This document shows positions 34,650-42,555 of a stretch of 64,000 nucleotides of DNA, in pieces (within the stretch, counting starts at the first letter, position 1; each line of letters opens with the position of its first letter). The stretch covers positions 45,465 to 109,464 of the forward strand of contig CAZRCI010000017.1 in NCBI GenBank assembly GCA_964598535.1, written 5' to 3'. Origin of the DNA: JALHMI01 sp964598535 (GTDB lineage Bacteria > Planctomycetota > Planctomycetia > Pirellulales > PALSA-1355). Below the pieces are notes generated by a model. It worked only from the letters and a program-made list of their open reading frames with translations. It ran no database searches and was not told the DNA's origin. A program made the position numbers and the translations under genes.

Positions 34650-35960
34650 ATGCCCTGGATCGCTGAAAAGTCTTCGCACATCTCCTGGCCACGCATCGAA
34701 GAGCTCATGCAGCAAGCCGTGGCCGAGTGCCGACGGCGACTGTGCGCCAAGCCGAAGCGCGTACTGCTTTTGCCGCCCGACATCACCCGGGCTCACTCGG
34801 GCGTCGGCCGCATGACCGAGATGCTTTATACCGAGCTGGCGAAAGAAGCCGAGGTCCACGTGATTCCCACGCTGGGGCAACACGTGCCGCACACGCCGGA
34901 AGAAAACCGACGGATGTTCGGCTCGATTCCGAACGATCGCATTCATGCCCACGATTGGCGTGATGGTTGCGTATACCTGGGCGACGTGTCGGCCGAGTTC
35001 GTCCAGCAGGCCTGCGGCGGCGTCGCCGACTGGAAGATTCCCATCCAGTTGAACCGGATGCTGATGGAGGAGCCCTGGGACCTGGTGATCAACGTCGGGC
35101 ACGTCGTTCCGCACGAGGTCCTCGGCTTCGCCAATCACAACAAGAATTACTTCATCGGCCTGGGCGGAAAAGATTCGATCTGCGCCGCGCACATGCTCTC
35201 GGCCACCTGCGGCATCGAGAACAACCTGGGCAACCTGATCACGCCCACTCGCGCGTGCTTCAACAAAGCCGAGGACGACTTTCTCGGCCATTTGCCCGAC
35301 CTCTACGTGCAGGTCGTTCTCGCGCGCAACGAGAACGACGAGCTCGTACATACGGGCGTGTATGTGGGTGACGACCTGGAGACCTACCTCTCGGCCGCGC
35401 GACAATCTCGCGAGGAGAATATCACGGTCTTCGAAGAGCCGGTCGAAAAAATGGTCTGCGTCATGCAAGCCGATGAGTTTGTGAGTACCTGGGTCGCCAA
35501 CAAGGCAGTCTATCGCACGCGGATGGCGCTGGCCGACGGCGGCGAGCTGGTGATCATCGCTCCGGGGCTAAAACGCTTCGGCGAGCAGCCCGAGGTCGAT
35601 GCCTTCATTCGCAAATACGGCTACTGCGGCACGCCAAAGGTCGTGGCCGGCTACAAAGTGAACGCCGACATGCAGGATCTGGGGCACGCCACGGCGCACC
35701 TGATTCACGGCTCGTCCGAAGGACGCTTCACGATCACCTATGCTCCCGGCGACCTGACGCCCGAGGAAATCGCGCAAGTGAACTTCGGTTATGCCGACCT
35801 GGGCGAGACGCTGACGCGCTACAAGCCCGAGACGCTCAAGCAAGGCTGGAACACGCTTCCCGATGGCGAACGGTTTTATTTCATTCCCACGCCCTCGGCC
35901 GGGCTGTGGGCCACGCGCGAGAAACTCCACGGTCGCCAGACGGGCTTCGGCGAGGCGTAG
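34650..35960 (+). CDS. LarA-like nickel-pincer enzyme (lactate racemase domain)
   Basis: The 436-residue protein belongs to the LarA/DUF2088 superfamily. It has DITRAHS near residue 44 and GQH at H78. H155, K165 and H181 keep the 10- and 16-residue spacing of LarA H174, K184 and H200, which hold the nickel-pincer nucleotide. This supports cofactor use; the substrate (2-hydroxyacid racemisation or epimerisation) is not defined. No larB, larC or larE cofactor genes are in the window. The ATG at 34650 has no Shine-Dalgarno sequence, because the 59 bases before it contain no G. It follows pepA by 74 bases. Confidence 0.85.
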   Translation: MPWIAEKSSHISWPRIEELMQQAVAECRRRLCAKPKRVLLLPPDITRAHSGVGRMTEMLYTELAKEAEVHVIPTLGQHVPHTPEENRRMFGSIPNDRIHAHDWRDGCVYLGDVSAEFVQQACGGVADWKIPIQLNRMLMEEPWDLVINVGHVVPHEVLGFANHNKNYFIGLGGKDSICAAHMLSATCGIENNLGNLITPTRACFNKAEDDFLGHLPDLYVQVVLARNENDELVHTGVYVGDDLETYLSAARQSREENITVFEEPVEKMVCVMQADEFVSTWVANKAVYRTRMALADGGELVIIAPGLKRFGEQPEVDAFIRKYGYCGTPKVVAGYKVNADMQDLGHATAHLIHGSSEGRFTITYAPGDLTPEEIAQVNFGYADLGETLTRYKPETLKQGWNTLPDGERFYFIPTPSAGLWATREKLHGRQTGFGEA

Positions 35961-36032
35961 CGAGCTCTCGAAAGGCCGCGCTTCCCGCTGGTCATGTTTC
36001 AACTCTCGGGATGACGGAATTCACGGCCACGA

Positions 36033-37340
36033 CTAGCTGCCCTGCGGTGCATTCCGCCGTCCCGCATCCGGCACTTCGATCAAAAACATCTGTCGCGACT
36101 GGTGCTCGTCGTCGGCCAGGCCCGGAGCGACGATGGCCGTCGAGTTGCGATTCCAGCAGGGGGCCGGATCGATCCGTAGCTCTCCCTCGCGCCATGAACC
36201 GCGGCGCGTTTGGCCGCAGGCCAGCGTTTTCCCATCGGCGATTCGCAGCAGCGTGAAGAAGTTCTCGACGCCGCGCGAGGAGCCATTGACCAGCCATTTG
36301 CCGTCGGGGCTCAGGGCGATATCGCCGCCCGGATTCGCGCGCGTATCGCCCGCGCCCAGGGTGCCCACGAACGCTTGCCGTTCCACGTCGTACAGGCCTT
36401 GCCGGTTGTCCCAGCGGCCAATCATTCGCCGCTCGTCGAGCCACTCCGGGTGTCCGCCAAAGTGGTCCTTGAGCAGCGTCAATTGACTTCCGTCGGGGCG
36501 CACGACGCAAGGAACATCGATTCGCCGCGACTTGTCGTCGAAGTCGCCGCGGCAAAAGAAAAAGAGCCACCTCCCGCCGGGGCTCCAAAGCGTGTGGTTG
36601 ACGAACAGCTCGATCTGGTCGACGTCGGGGCGGCGCGGCCGGATCTCGCGGGCCAATCGCTGAAAGCTGGCGACCAGGCGCCGGTTTCCCGTGGGCACGT
36701 CCACCACGAAGACACCGTCGTTCGCCGGATGCCGAACGCCCGCGCTTCCATCGGCCGCCGCGGGATAGCCGGTCACGGGCCGCAATCGCGCCAAGCGTCC
36801 ATAGTTGATGGCCGCAAAACTTTGTCCATCGGGCGCCACGCCGCTGTTGGCGATCGCCACCGTATCGAATCGATACTCGCGCCGGCGGCGTGCTCGCGGA
36901 ACGCCATCCTCCGGTGTTATTTCGAGCAGCACGGTCAACACCTGATTCGATGGGAGGTCGCGATCGTTGAAGAACAGCTCCGTTTCCGCCGCGCCCGGAC
37001 GCCAATAGAGCATCGTTCCTTGTTGAAAGTTCCAGGCCCGGGTCTTTTCGATCGGCACGACGGCATACTCGCGTTGCGTGTCCAATAGTACGACGTTGGC
37101 CGCGTCCGTGGCCCGGGGCATACGGTCTTGAAACTCGGTCTCGAGCGCGGCGAGATAGCGTCCGCTCGCGTTCCAGGGCACGGTCCGCACGTGGCCGATG
37201 TAGCCAAAGAAATGGTGTCGTGGGCCGAACGTGATTTGCCGCGATTGCGGTTCGCCGGCGAGCGAGGGCATCGTCGCGATGCGCAGCACGACAAGGAGCG
37301 CGATGCCCAACCGGCAACTGTTCAGCGGCTGCGTTCTCAT
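36033..37340 (-). CDS. Secreted TolB-like beta-propeller protein
   Basis: The 435-residue protein has a signal peptide (MRTQPLNSCRLGIALLVVLR, cleavage near SLAGEP). Repeated propeller blades follow, with motifs such as PWNASGRYLAAL, GVAPDGQSFAAI, WSPGGRWLFFF and ALSPDGKWLVNGS. These are typical of TolB/WD40-like six- or seven-bladed propellers. Such folds often bind proteins or polysaccharides in the periplasm, and oligogalacturonate-lyase relatives share the blades. No catalytic residues were assigned. The start at 37340 opens on the signal peptide; a longer one at 37388 is less likely. It is divergent from the P450 gene. Confidence 0.75.
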   Translation of the reverse strand: MRTQPLNSCRLGIALLVVLRIATMPSLAGEPQSRQITFGPRHHFFGYIGHVRTVPWNASGRYLAALETEFQDRMPRATDAANVVLLDTQREYAVVPIEKTRAWNFQQGTMLYWRPGAAETELFFNDRDLPSNQVLTVLLEITPEDGVPRARRRREYRFDTVAIANSGVAPDGQSFAAINYGRLARLRPVTGYPAAADGSAGVRHPANDGVFVVDVPTGNRRLVASFQRLAREIRPRRPDVDQIELFVNHTLWSPGGRWLFFFCRGDFDDKSRRIDVPCVVRPDGSQLTLLKDHFGGHPEWLDERRMIGRWDNRQGLYDVERQAFVGTLGAGDTRANPGGDIALSPDGKWLVNGSSRGVENFFTLLRIADGKTLACGQTRRGSWREGELRIDPAPCWNRNSTAIVAPGLADDEHQSRQMFLIEVPDAGRRNAPQGS

Positions 37341-37427
37341 CGAGAGCCCCCCCAGTCGAAACCTCTTGGTCGAAACGGAGGTTCCCATTGTGTTAAGCTA
37401 CGGTCGTCCGTTCAACGCCCCGGAACC

Positions 37428-37463
37428 ATGCCGCTCACGCCCCCCTGGAGGCGTGAGCGGCAT
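37428..37463. repeat. Perfect 14-bp hairpin just upstream of the P450 gene
   Basis: Arms 37428-37441 and 37450-37463 are exact reverse complements around an eight-base loop (ccccTGGA). The hairpin ends 22 bases before the P450 start codon, so it would lie in the leader of that mRNA or between the divergent promoters. Confidence 0.8.
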
Positions 37464-37485
37464 CGAATTGTCAGCCAAGGCAACG

Positions 37486-38877
37486 ATGACCGATTCTTCC
37501 AACCGTCCTCCCGGCCCGCCACAGCGGCTGTTTACCGGCAGCTTTCGCGAATTCTATTCCGACCTGCTAGGGTTCTTCACCCGCTGCGCTCGCGAATATG
37601 GCGACATTACCTATTTTCGGCTGGGCCGGCGGCCGTGCTTGCTCGTGAACGATCCGGAACTGATCGAGCAGATCGTGGTCAAGCAGAACAAGAACTTCGT
37701 CAAGCCGTTTCCGTTTCGCTTCACGCGGCACGTGCTCGGCAACGGCTTGCTGACGAGCGAAGGGCAATTCTGGCTGCGCCAGCGGCGGCTGGCGGCCGGC
37801 GCTTTTCACGCGCCGCGAATCAACGCCTATGCTCCGGACATGGTCGACGCCACGGTCCGGATGCTCGCCGCCTGGCAAGACGGTCAAGCGCGCGACATTC
37901 ACGCCGACATGATGCAAGTGACGCTGGACATCGTGGCGCGCACCTTGTTTGGCACGGATATTACGCAGCGCACGCACGACATTGGCGAATCGTTGCTCCA
38001 AGCCTTGCGAAGCTTCAGCCTGAACTTCGGTCGCCGGCTGCCGCTGCCGCGTTGGATTCCTACGGCGGGCAACCGCCGTGCAAGTGCCGCCGTCCGAGGG
38101 TTGAACGCGGTCGTGCAGCAGATCATCGCCCAGCGGCGTCAGGAAAATACGCCGCGCAAGGATCTTCTTTCGATGATGCTACACGCGGTCGACGAGGATG
38201 ACGGGAGCCAGATGACCGACGCTCAGCTTGCTGACGAGGCGCGGACCTTCTTACTCGCGGGCCATGAGACCACGGCCATCTCGCTCTCGTGGAGCTTCTA
38301 TCTCTTGGCCACGCATCCCCCGATTCAAGCGGCCCTGGGCGAGGAGCTCGACCGGGTGTTGGCCGGTCGCCTGCCGACGGCCGATGACGTGGCCAACTTG
38401 GCGCTCACCGAGCGCGTGGTGCTTGAAGCGATGCGGCTCTTCCCGCCGGCGTTTACCATTGGCCGCGAACCGGTCGCAGACTTCCAGCTTGGTCCTTACA
38501 CGGTGAAGGCCGGCACGACGATCTTCATGAGCCAATGGGTCATGCACCGCGACGGCCGCTACTTCGAGCATCCCGAGCGGTTCGATCCGGATCGGTGGCT
38601 GCCCGAGCGTTCGGTCGGCCGGCCGAAGATGGCCTATTTTCCGTTTGGGGGTGGTCCACGGGTATGCATTGGGAACACGTTTGCCATGCTGGAGAGCGTG
38701 CTCGTGCTAGCCACGGTCGCCAGCCGGTGGTCGATGCGGCTGGTCCCCGACCAGGAGATTCGTCTTTCGCCGGTGCTGACGCTCCGGCCGCGGCGCGGGA
38801 TTCAGGTAGTGTTGGAGCGGCGTAATCAAGCGGAGGCTTCCTCCGAGCGGCAGCCCGCGGCCGATCGGGGCGCATGA
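37486..38877 (+). CDS. Cytochrome P450
   Basis: The 463-residue protein shows all P450 landmarks. They are the I-helix oxygen-binding AGHETT, the K-helix ExxR in LEAMRLFPP, FDPDRW in the meander, and FPFGGGPRVCIG with the heme-ligand cysteine. It has no membrane anchor at the N terminus, as expected for a soluble bacterial enzyme. The sequence style (TNEP-like PGPPQRLFTGSF start, HPERFDPDRW) is close to fatty-acid or alkane-oxidising bacterial P450s, but the substrate is unknown. Redox partners are not adjacent. The ATG at 37486 fits the family start. Confidence 0.93.
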   Translation: MTDSSNRPPGPPQRLFTGSFREFYSDLLGFFTRCAREYGDITYFRLGRRPCLLVNDPELIEQIVVKQNKNFVKPFPFRFTRHVLGNGLLTSEGQFWLRQRRLAAGAFHAPRINAYAPDMVDATVRMLAAWQDGQARDIHADMMQVTLDIVARTLFGTDITQRTHDIGESLLQALRSFSLNFGRRLPLPRWIPTAGNRRASAAVRGLNAVVQQIIAQRRQENTPRKDLLSMMLHAVDEDDGSQMTDAQLADEARTFLLAGHETTAISLSWSFYLLATHPPIQAALGEELDRVLAGRLPTADDVANLALTERVVLEAMRLFPPAFTIGREPVADFQLGPYTVKAGTTIFMSQWVMHRDGRYFEHPERFDPDRWLPERSVGRPKMAYFPFGGGPRVCIGNTFAMLESVLVLATVASRWSMRLVPDQEIRLSPVLTLRPRRGIQVVLERRNQAEASSERQPAADRGA

Positions 38878-38939
38878 CGGTGCGGCCTGGGTGATTATTC
38901 ATAACGTGTTGGTTTGTAGTTGTTTATGTTATCTTTGAA

Positions 38940-38965
38940 ATTGCTGGCAAACGATTGCCAGCAAT
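38940..38965. repeat. 11-bp perfect hairpin
   Basis: Arms 38940-38950 and 38955-38965 are exact reverse complements around loop acga. It lies 63 bases after the P450 stop and has no T tract, so it may be an operator, or a weak terminator for P450. Confidence 0.6.
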
Positions 38966-38992
38966 ATTCGAGGGAAATTTTCTTTGGATTGC

Positions 38993-39020
38993 TTGACACA
39001 AATCTGGATTTGTGTAGATT
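38993..39020 (+). promoter_or_regulatory. Sigma-70-type promoter with an internal palindrome
   Basis: TTGACA at 38993-38998 and TAGATT at 39015-39020 are separated by 16 bases. A perfect palindrome, arms ACACAAAT and ATTTGTGT (38996-39003 and 39008-39015), fills the spacer, as expected for a repressor operator. It is the best promoter in this gap for the PEP-CTERM gene about 400 bases downstream. Confidence 0.6.
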
Positions 39021-39418
39021 AGGGGACAGTCCATGTAGGATTCTTTCGTTAAATGCGGTGGTGTCTGATTTCAGATGCCTTGGTCGTTACCGAGCATTTA
39101 GCGGAATCCGACAGCCCTTTGTGGTATTTCTTGCTAATGATGCATAGCTGAGAGCCCCGTACCGGCGCACCATCTGTTCGCGCCTGCTAACGGACTTCTT
39201 TTCGGGCTCTTATTTCTAGTTCGTTTGTCCCGCCTTGATCGTCGTGCGCTCTGACCTTGTTGTCTGGGCACACTTCTTACGGCAGGGGCCAATGCACGAG
39301 CGACTACCCCCCGCGCCATTGTTTACCCAAGCGGTGCTTGATTGCGCGAGGTTTACATAAGCGATCAGAAAAACACCAACGCAACACCATTATTGTTACA
39401 TAGACACAGGAACGAGAC

Positions 39419-40099
39419 ATGCAACTTTGCCCACGACACCCCCTGACCCTACGCGTGATTGGCGTCTGCGTGATGCTTCTCGCGCTCGTAGGTTTTAGCC
39501 GCCAGAGCAAGGCCGATTTCTTCCAGTTCAACACGATCGTAAACATTGGCGCCGTGGCCCCGGCCCCCAGCGGCATTGTCGGCAACGGCACCGATTCGGT
39601 GGCGCTGACGACCGCGGCCGGCACGCTGATTCAATTCAGCGGTCTGGAATCGACCGGCTCTGAAAATCTGGTCGCCATCGATGGCGGCACCGACCTGGTG
39701 TTTGGCCTGGTCGACGTGCTGGTCGTGAACGCCACGCCCCTGCAAAGCATCTCGATTCCTTTCGCCTTCGATCTGTCGATCACCGACTACGCGACCGACA
39801 CGGTTGGCGTGCCCACGGGCACCGGCGTATTCCAGGTCACGGGCACGCTGAGCGGCACGATCGGTTCGGGCCGCCGCGTGAATCTCAATAACATCTCAGT
39901 CAATCCGGTAGCCACGCAGCTCATCGGCGGCAAGGAATACTCGATTGTGTTCAACACGATTGTCCCGCCGGGGCCGTTCTTTCCGGGAGCGCTTGGCGCC
40001 CACGTCGAAATCGTGCCCGAACCGGCCACCTGGGCCTTGCTGGGCATGGGGGTTGTGGCGGTAGGTTACGCCGCTCGCCGCCGCAAGCGGAACGGCTAA
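39419..40099 (+). CDS. PEP-CTERM sorting domain protein
   Basis: The 226-residue exported protein has an N-terminal signal peptide (around VIGVCVMLLALVGFSRQSKA) and a threonine/valine-rich beta region. It ends in VPEPATWALLGMGVVAVG followed by ARRRKRNG, the PEP-CTERM sorting signal recognised by exosortase. Such proteins are linked to the exopolysaccharide-bearing surface. The N-terminal region has no recognised domain. A strong terminator follows at 40160. It converges with another PEP-CTERM gene. Confidence 0.9.
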   Translation: MQLCPRHPLTLRVIGVCVMLLALVGFSRQSKADFFQFNTIVNIGAVAPAPSGIVGNGTDSVALTTAAGTLIQFSGLESTGSENLVAIDGGTDLVFGLVDVLVVNATPLQSISIPFAFDLSITDYATDTVGVPTGTGVFQVTGTLSGTIGSGRRVNLNNISVNPVATQLIGGKEYSIVFNTIVPPGPFFPGALGAHVEIVPEPATWALLGMGVVAVGYAARRRKRNG

Positions 40100-40159
40100 A
40101 CGCTGTCAGCCGCTGGAATACATTTCGAGAGAAGCAGATACGTCTTCTCCCTCGATCAC

Positions 40160-40206
40160 ACGGCCGGCGCATCTCTGAGCGAGATGCGACCGGCCGTTTT
40201 GTTTTC
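40160..40206 (+). terminator. Strong intrinsic terminator
   Basis: A 16-bp stem (40160-40175 with 40181-40197, one bulged A) has a five-base loop (tgagc) and is followed by TTTTGTTTT. It ends 27 bases before the stop of the convergent RCC1 gene. No T run exists on the other strand, so it serves only the plus-strand gene. Confidence 0.92.
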
Positions 40207-40233
40207 TACCGGCCGATCCCTCTCGAACCGTCC

Positions 40234-41253
40234 TTAGGCTGGCTTGCGGCGCCGACGAACCCCGATGGTGGCAATGCCCGCGAGTGCCATGCCGCCGAGC
40301 GTCAGTGCCGACGGTTCCGGCACGGCCAGTGCCAGGGCATGCCCATCGCCACCGGCGGCGATAGCCACGAAATGATTGCCGCTGGGGATATCTGCCGTGT
40401 TGTAGCTCCCCCAAGCGACGAGCGAGCCATCCGACTTTAGCGCCAAATTGTAGGCATCGCTGGCGGCAATGGCGGTGAACTGGCCGCTGGGAACATTCAA
40501 ATGTTGAATGGCCCAACTGGCATCCGCTCCCCAGGCGACGATCGAGCCATCCGACCGCAGGGCTAGGCCGTGGTAGGAGCCCGCGGAGATCGCCGTGAAG
40601 TCGTTTCCGCTGGGAACGTTCGTCTGACCGTAGTCGTTATTGCCCCAACCGGCAAGGGAACCATCGGCTTTCAGGGCCAATCCGAAGCTTTCGCCAGCGG
40701 CAATGGCCACGAAGTCGTTCCCGCTGGGAACGCTCGTTTCTCCCGTGTGGTTGCTGCCCCAACCGATGATCGAGCCATCCGCTTTCAGGGCGAGGCTATA
40801 ACTATTGTTGTAGTTGAGGCCGCCGCTGGCGGCGATGGCGGTGAAATCGTTGCCGGCGGGCGCATCGGCTTCACCATACCAGTTGCCGCCCCAGCCTGCC
40901 CAGGCGGCGATCGAACCGTCCGACCGCAGGGCCAGGCCGTGATCAAGCCCGGCGGCGATGGCGGTGAAGTCGTTCCCGCTCACGGGCGTGTGTGATGCCG
41001 TGGGACCATAGGGATACGAATTCGCCCACTCGACAATCGACCCGTCTGCCTTCAGAGCCACGCTGTTGTACCACCCGGCGGCGATGGCGGTGAAATCGTT
41101 TCCGCTTGGAACCGAGGTGTTGGGAACCACGCTTTGAGAATAAGGATCGAAGCCCCAGCCGACGACGCTGCCGGCGAGGACCGGCGCGGTGAACAGTGCC
41201 GTGCACAGCGCGCCGGCGAGCGCGGTTAAGAATACGTTGCGAAAGATTTTCAT
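40234..41253 (-). CDS. Secreted RCC1-like repeat protein with PEP-CTERM signal
   Basis: The 339-residue protein has a signal peptide (MKIFRNVFLTALAGALCTAL, cleavage near VLAGS). About seven RCC1-like units follow, each with a variant of FTAIAAGxxxxxALKxDGSIxxWG. They predict a beta-propeller. The C terminus VPEPSALTLGGMALAGIATI plus RRRRKP is a PEP-CTERM exosortase signal. It is therefore a surface- or matrix-located repeat protein, probably for binding or adhesion. It converges with the other PEP-CTERM gene; the intervening terminator points away from it. Confidence 0.92.
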   Translation of the reverse strand: MKIFRNVFLTALAGALCTALFTAPVLAGSVVGWGFDPYSQSVVPNTSVPSGNDFTAIAAGWYNSVALKADGSIVEWANSYPYGPTASHTPVSGNDFTAIAAGLDHGLALRSDGSIAAWAGWGGNWYGEADAPAGNDFTAIAASGGLNYNNSYSLALKADGSIIGWGSNHTGETSVPSGNDFVAIAAGESFGLALKADGSLAGWGNNDYGQTNVPSGNDFTAISAGSYHGLALRSDGSIVAWGADASWAIQHLNVPSGQFTAIAASDAYNLALKSDGSLVAWGSYNTADIPSGNHFVAIAAGGDGHALALAVPEPSALTLGGMALAGIATIGVRRRRKPA

Positions 41254-41628
41254 GAGCGTTTCCGTGGGTGATTGGTTTCTAAAAGGCGAAGCAAAATCAG
41301 TTCTCGCGCTGAACCTGTTCTGAGCAGGCGAGGACGTGGATTTCCACGTCCTCGTCGGCGATCGGAACGGCGAGGAGTGAGGTTGCTAAAGTTAGAGGCG
41401 GCAATCAGTTACAATGCCCTTCTTGGTTTTAAGGACGCTCGAAAAAAGGAACGTTTCGCCTTGCTTCTGAAAGGGAGTCGTAATGAACGAGGTCGCCGAA
41501 AAACCTTGCTACGCACTCCTAAAGGCGTCGAAAAGAGGCGGTATCGGACACGGATTTCTCAAATATTTTCGATTTCTCGATCTCGTCCGCCGGCTCGTCC
41601 GCCCGGTTCGAGGGTCTGGAGTTTTCCC
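41254..41628. other. Divergent gap with a 12-bp palindrome
   Basis: 375 bases between the RCC1 gene and the hydrolase. A perfect 12-bp inverted repeat (41329-41340 with 41343-41354, loop TT) is the only clear structure. The reading frame of the hydrolase stays open back to 41272, but the upstream residues look non-coding. Confidence 0.5.
41329..41354. repeat. 12-bp near-palindrome
   Basis: Arms CGAGGACGTGGA and TCCACGTCCTCG are perfect reverse complements separated by only TT. That favours a protein-binding site or cruciform over an RNA terminator. Confidence 0.6.
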
Positions 41629-42510
41629 GTGAACGAATCCGTTGACGCTCGAGAGAATGAAAACTCGCGTTCGGTCGGTTCACGAGGATGGGCGTTCGCG
41701 CGGCGTTCGGCCGGTCTGCTCGTAATCGCTTATGTCGCTATCATCCTGGTCATGATGCTCATGGAAAACTCGCTGATCTTCTTTCCGTCGGTATATCCCG
41801 ACGGCTTTTGGAATCCGCCGGACCTCGCGTTCGAGGATGCCTGGTTCGAGGCCGCCGACGGCACGAAGCTGCACGGCTGGTACGTGCCGTGCGAAACCCC
41901 GCGGGCCGTGTTGCTATTCGCCCACGGTAATGCCGGGAACCTCAGCCATCGCTACGACCTGTTGCAGGCGTTGCACGCCCTGGACGTCGCCACGCTGGCG
42001 TTCGACTATCGCGGTCGCGGGTATGGCCGCAGCGGTGGCACACCGTCGGAAGCGGGCATCTTGGCTGATGCTTGTGCCGCGCGCCAGTGGCTGGCCCAGC
42101 GCGCCGGCGTGGCAGAGGGCGAGATCGTGCTGATGGGCGAATCGCTGGGGGGCGGCGTGATGGTGGATCTGGCCGCGAAGGACGGCGCCCGGGGATTGAT
42201 CCTGGAGAATACGTTTACGTCGTTGCCCGATGTGGCGGCGTTTCACTATCCTTGGTTGCCGGTGCGGATGCTGATGCGCGCGCGGCTGGACTCGGTCGCC
42301 AAGATCGCCGCCTATCACGGCCCGCTGTTGCAATTGCACGGCGACGCCGACACGATCATTCCCTACCAGATTGGCCGGCGGTTGTTCGCGGCCGCGAACG
42401 AACCGAAGACGCTGGTCACGATCGCCGGCGGCGACCATAACGATCCGCGTACGGAACAGGCTCTGCGGGCGATCGATGCGTTTCTCGATCGTTTGCCGGT
42501 CAACGAGTAG
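41629..42510 (+). CDS. Membrane-anchored alpha/beta hydrolase (BEM46/ABHD13-like)
   Basis: The 293-residue protein has an N-terminal membrane helix (LLVIAYVAIILVMMLMENSL). An alpha/beta hydrolase domain follows, with oxyanion turn AHGNAGN, nucleophile elbow GESLGGG, aspartate in LHGDADTIIP and histidine in GGDHND. The catalytic triad is complete. The BEM46/ABHD13 branch lacks a defined substrate, and a serine-hydrolase or lipid-ester role is likely. The GTG at 41629 is chosen because GGAG lies eight bases upstream and the helix begins soon after. Confidence 0.85.
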   Translation: MNESVDARENENSRSVGSRGWAFARRSAGLLVIAYVAIILVMMLMENSLIFFPSVYPDGFWNPPDLAFEDAWFEAADGTKLHGWYVPCETPRAVLLFAHGNAGNLSHRYDLLQALHALDVATLAFDYRGRGYGRSGGTPSEAGILADACAARQWLAQRAGVAEGEIVLMGESLGGGVMVDLAAKDGARGLILENTFTSLPDVAAFHYPWLPVRMLMRARLDSVAKIAAYHGPLLQLHGDADTIIPYQIGRRLFAAANEPKTLVTIAGGDHNDPRTEQALRAIDAFLDRLPVNE

Positions 42511-42555
42511 AGCGTTGGGGCGCTGCGCGCCTGGGGCCGCGCGAGCCGCCGGCGG

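Larger units (their letters stand above)
38878..39418. other. AT-rich intergenic region with hairpin, promoter and long leader
   Basis: 541 bases between the P450 and PEP-CTERM genes, visibly richer in A and T than the flanking genes. The first 150 bases hold a hairpin (38940-38965) and a promoter candidate (38993-39020). The remaining roughly 400 bases would form the PEP-CTERM gene leader. A short frame at 38920-39147 overlaps the promoter and is not supported. AGGAACGAG precedes the downstream ATG. Confidence 0.55.

Noticed and set aside
41272..41628. 119-codon N-terminal extension of the alpha/beta hydrolase
   Set aside because: It is basic, unstructured and spans the 12-bp palindrome. 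The GTG at 41629 has a proper ribosome-binding site.
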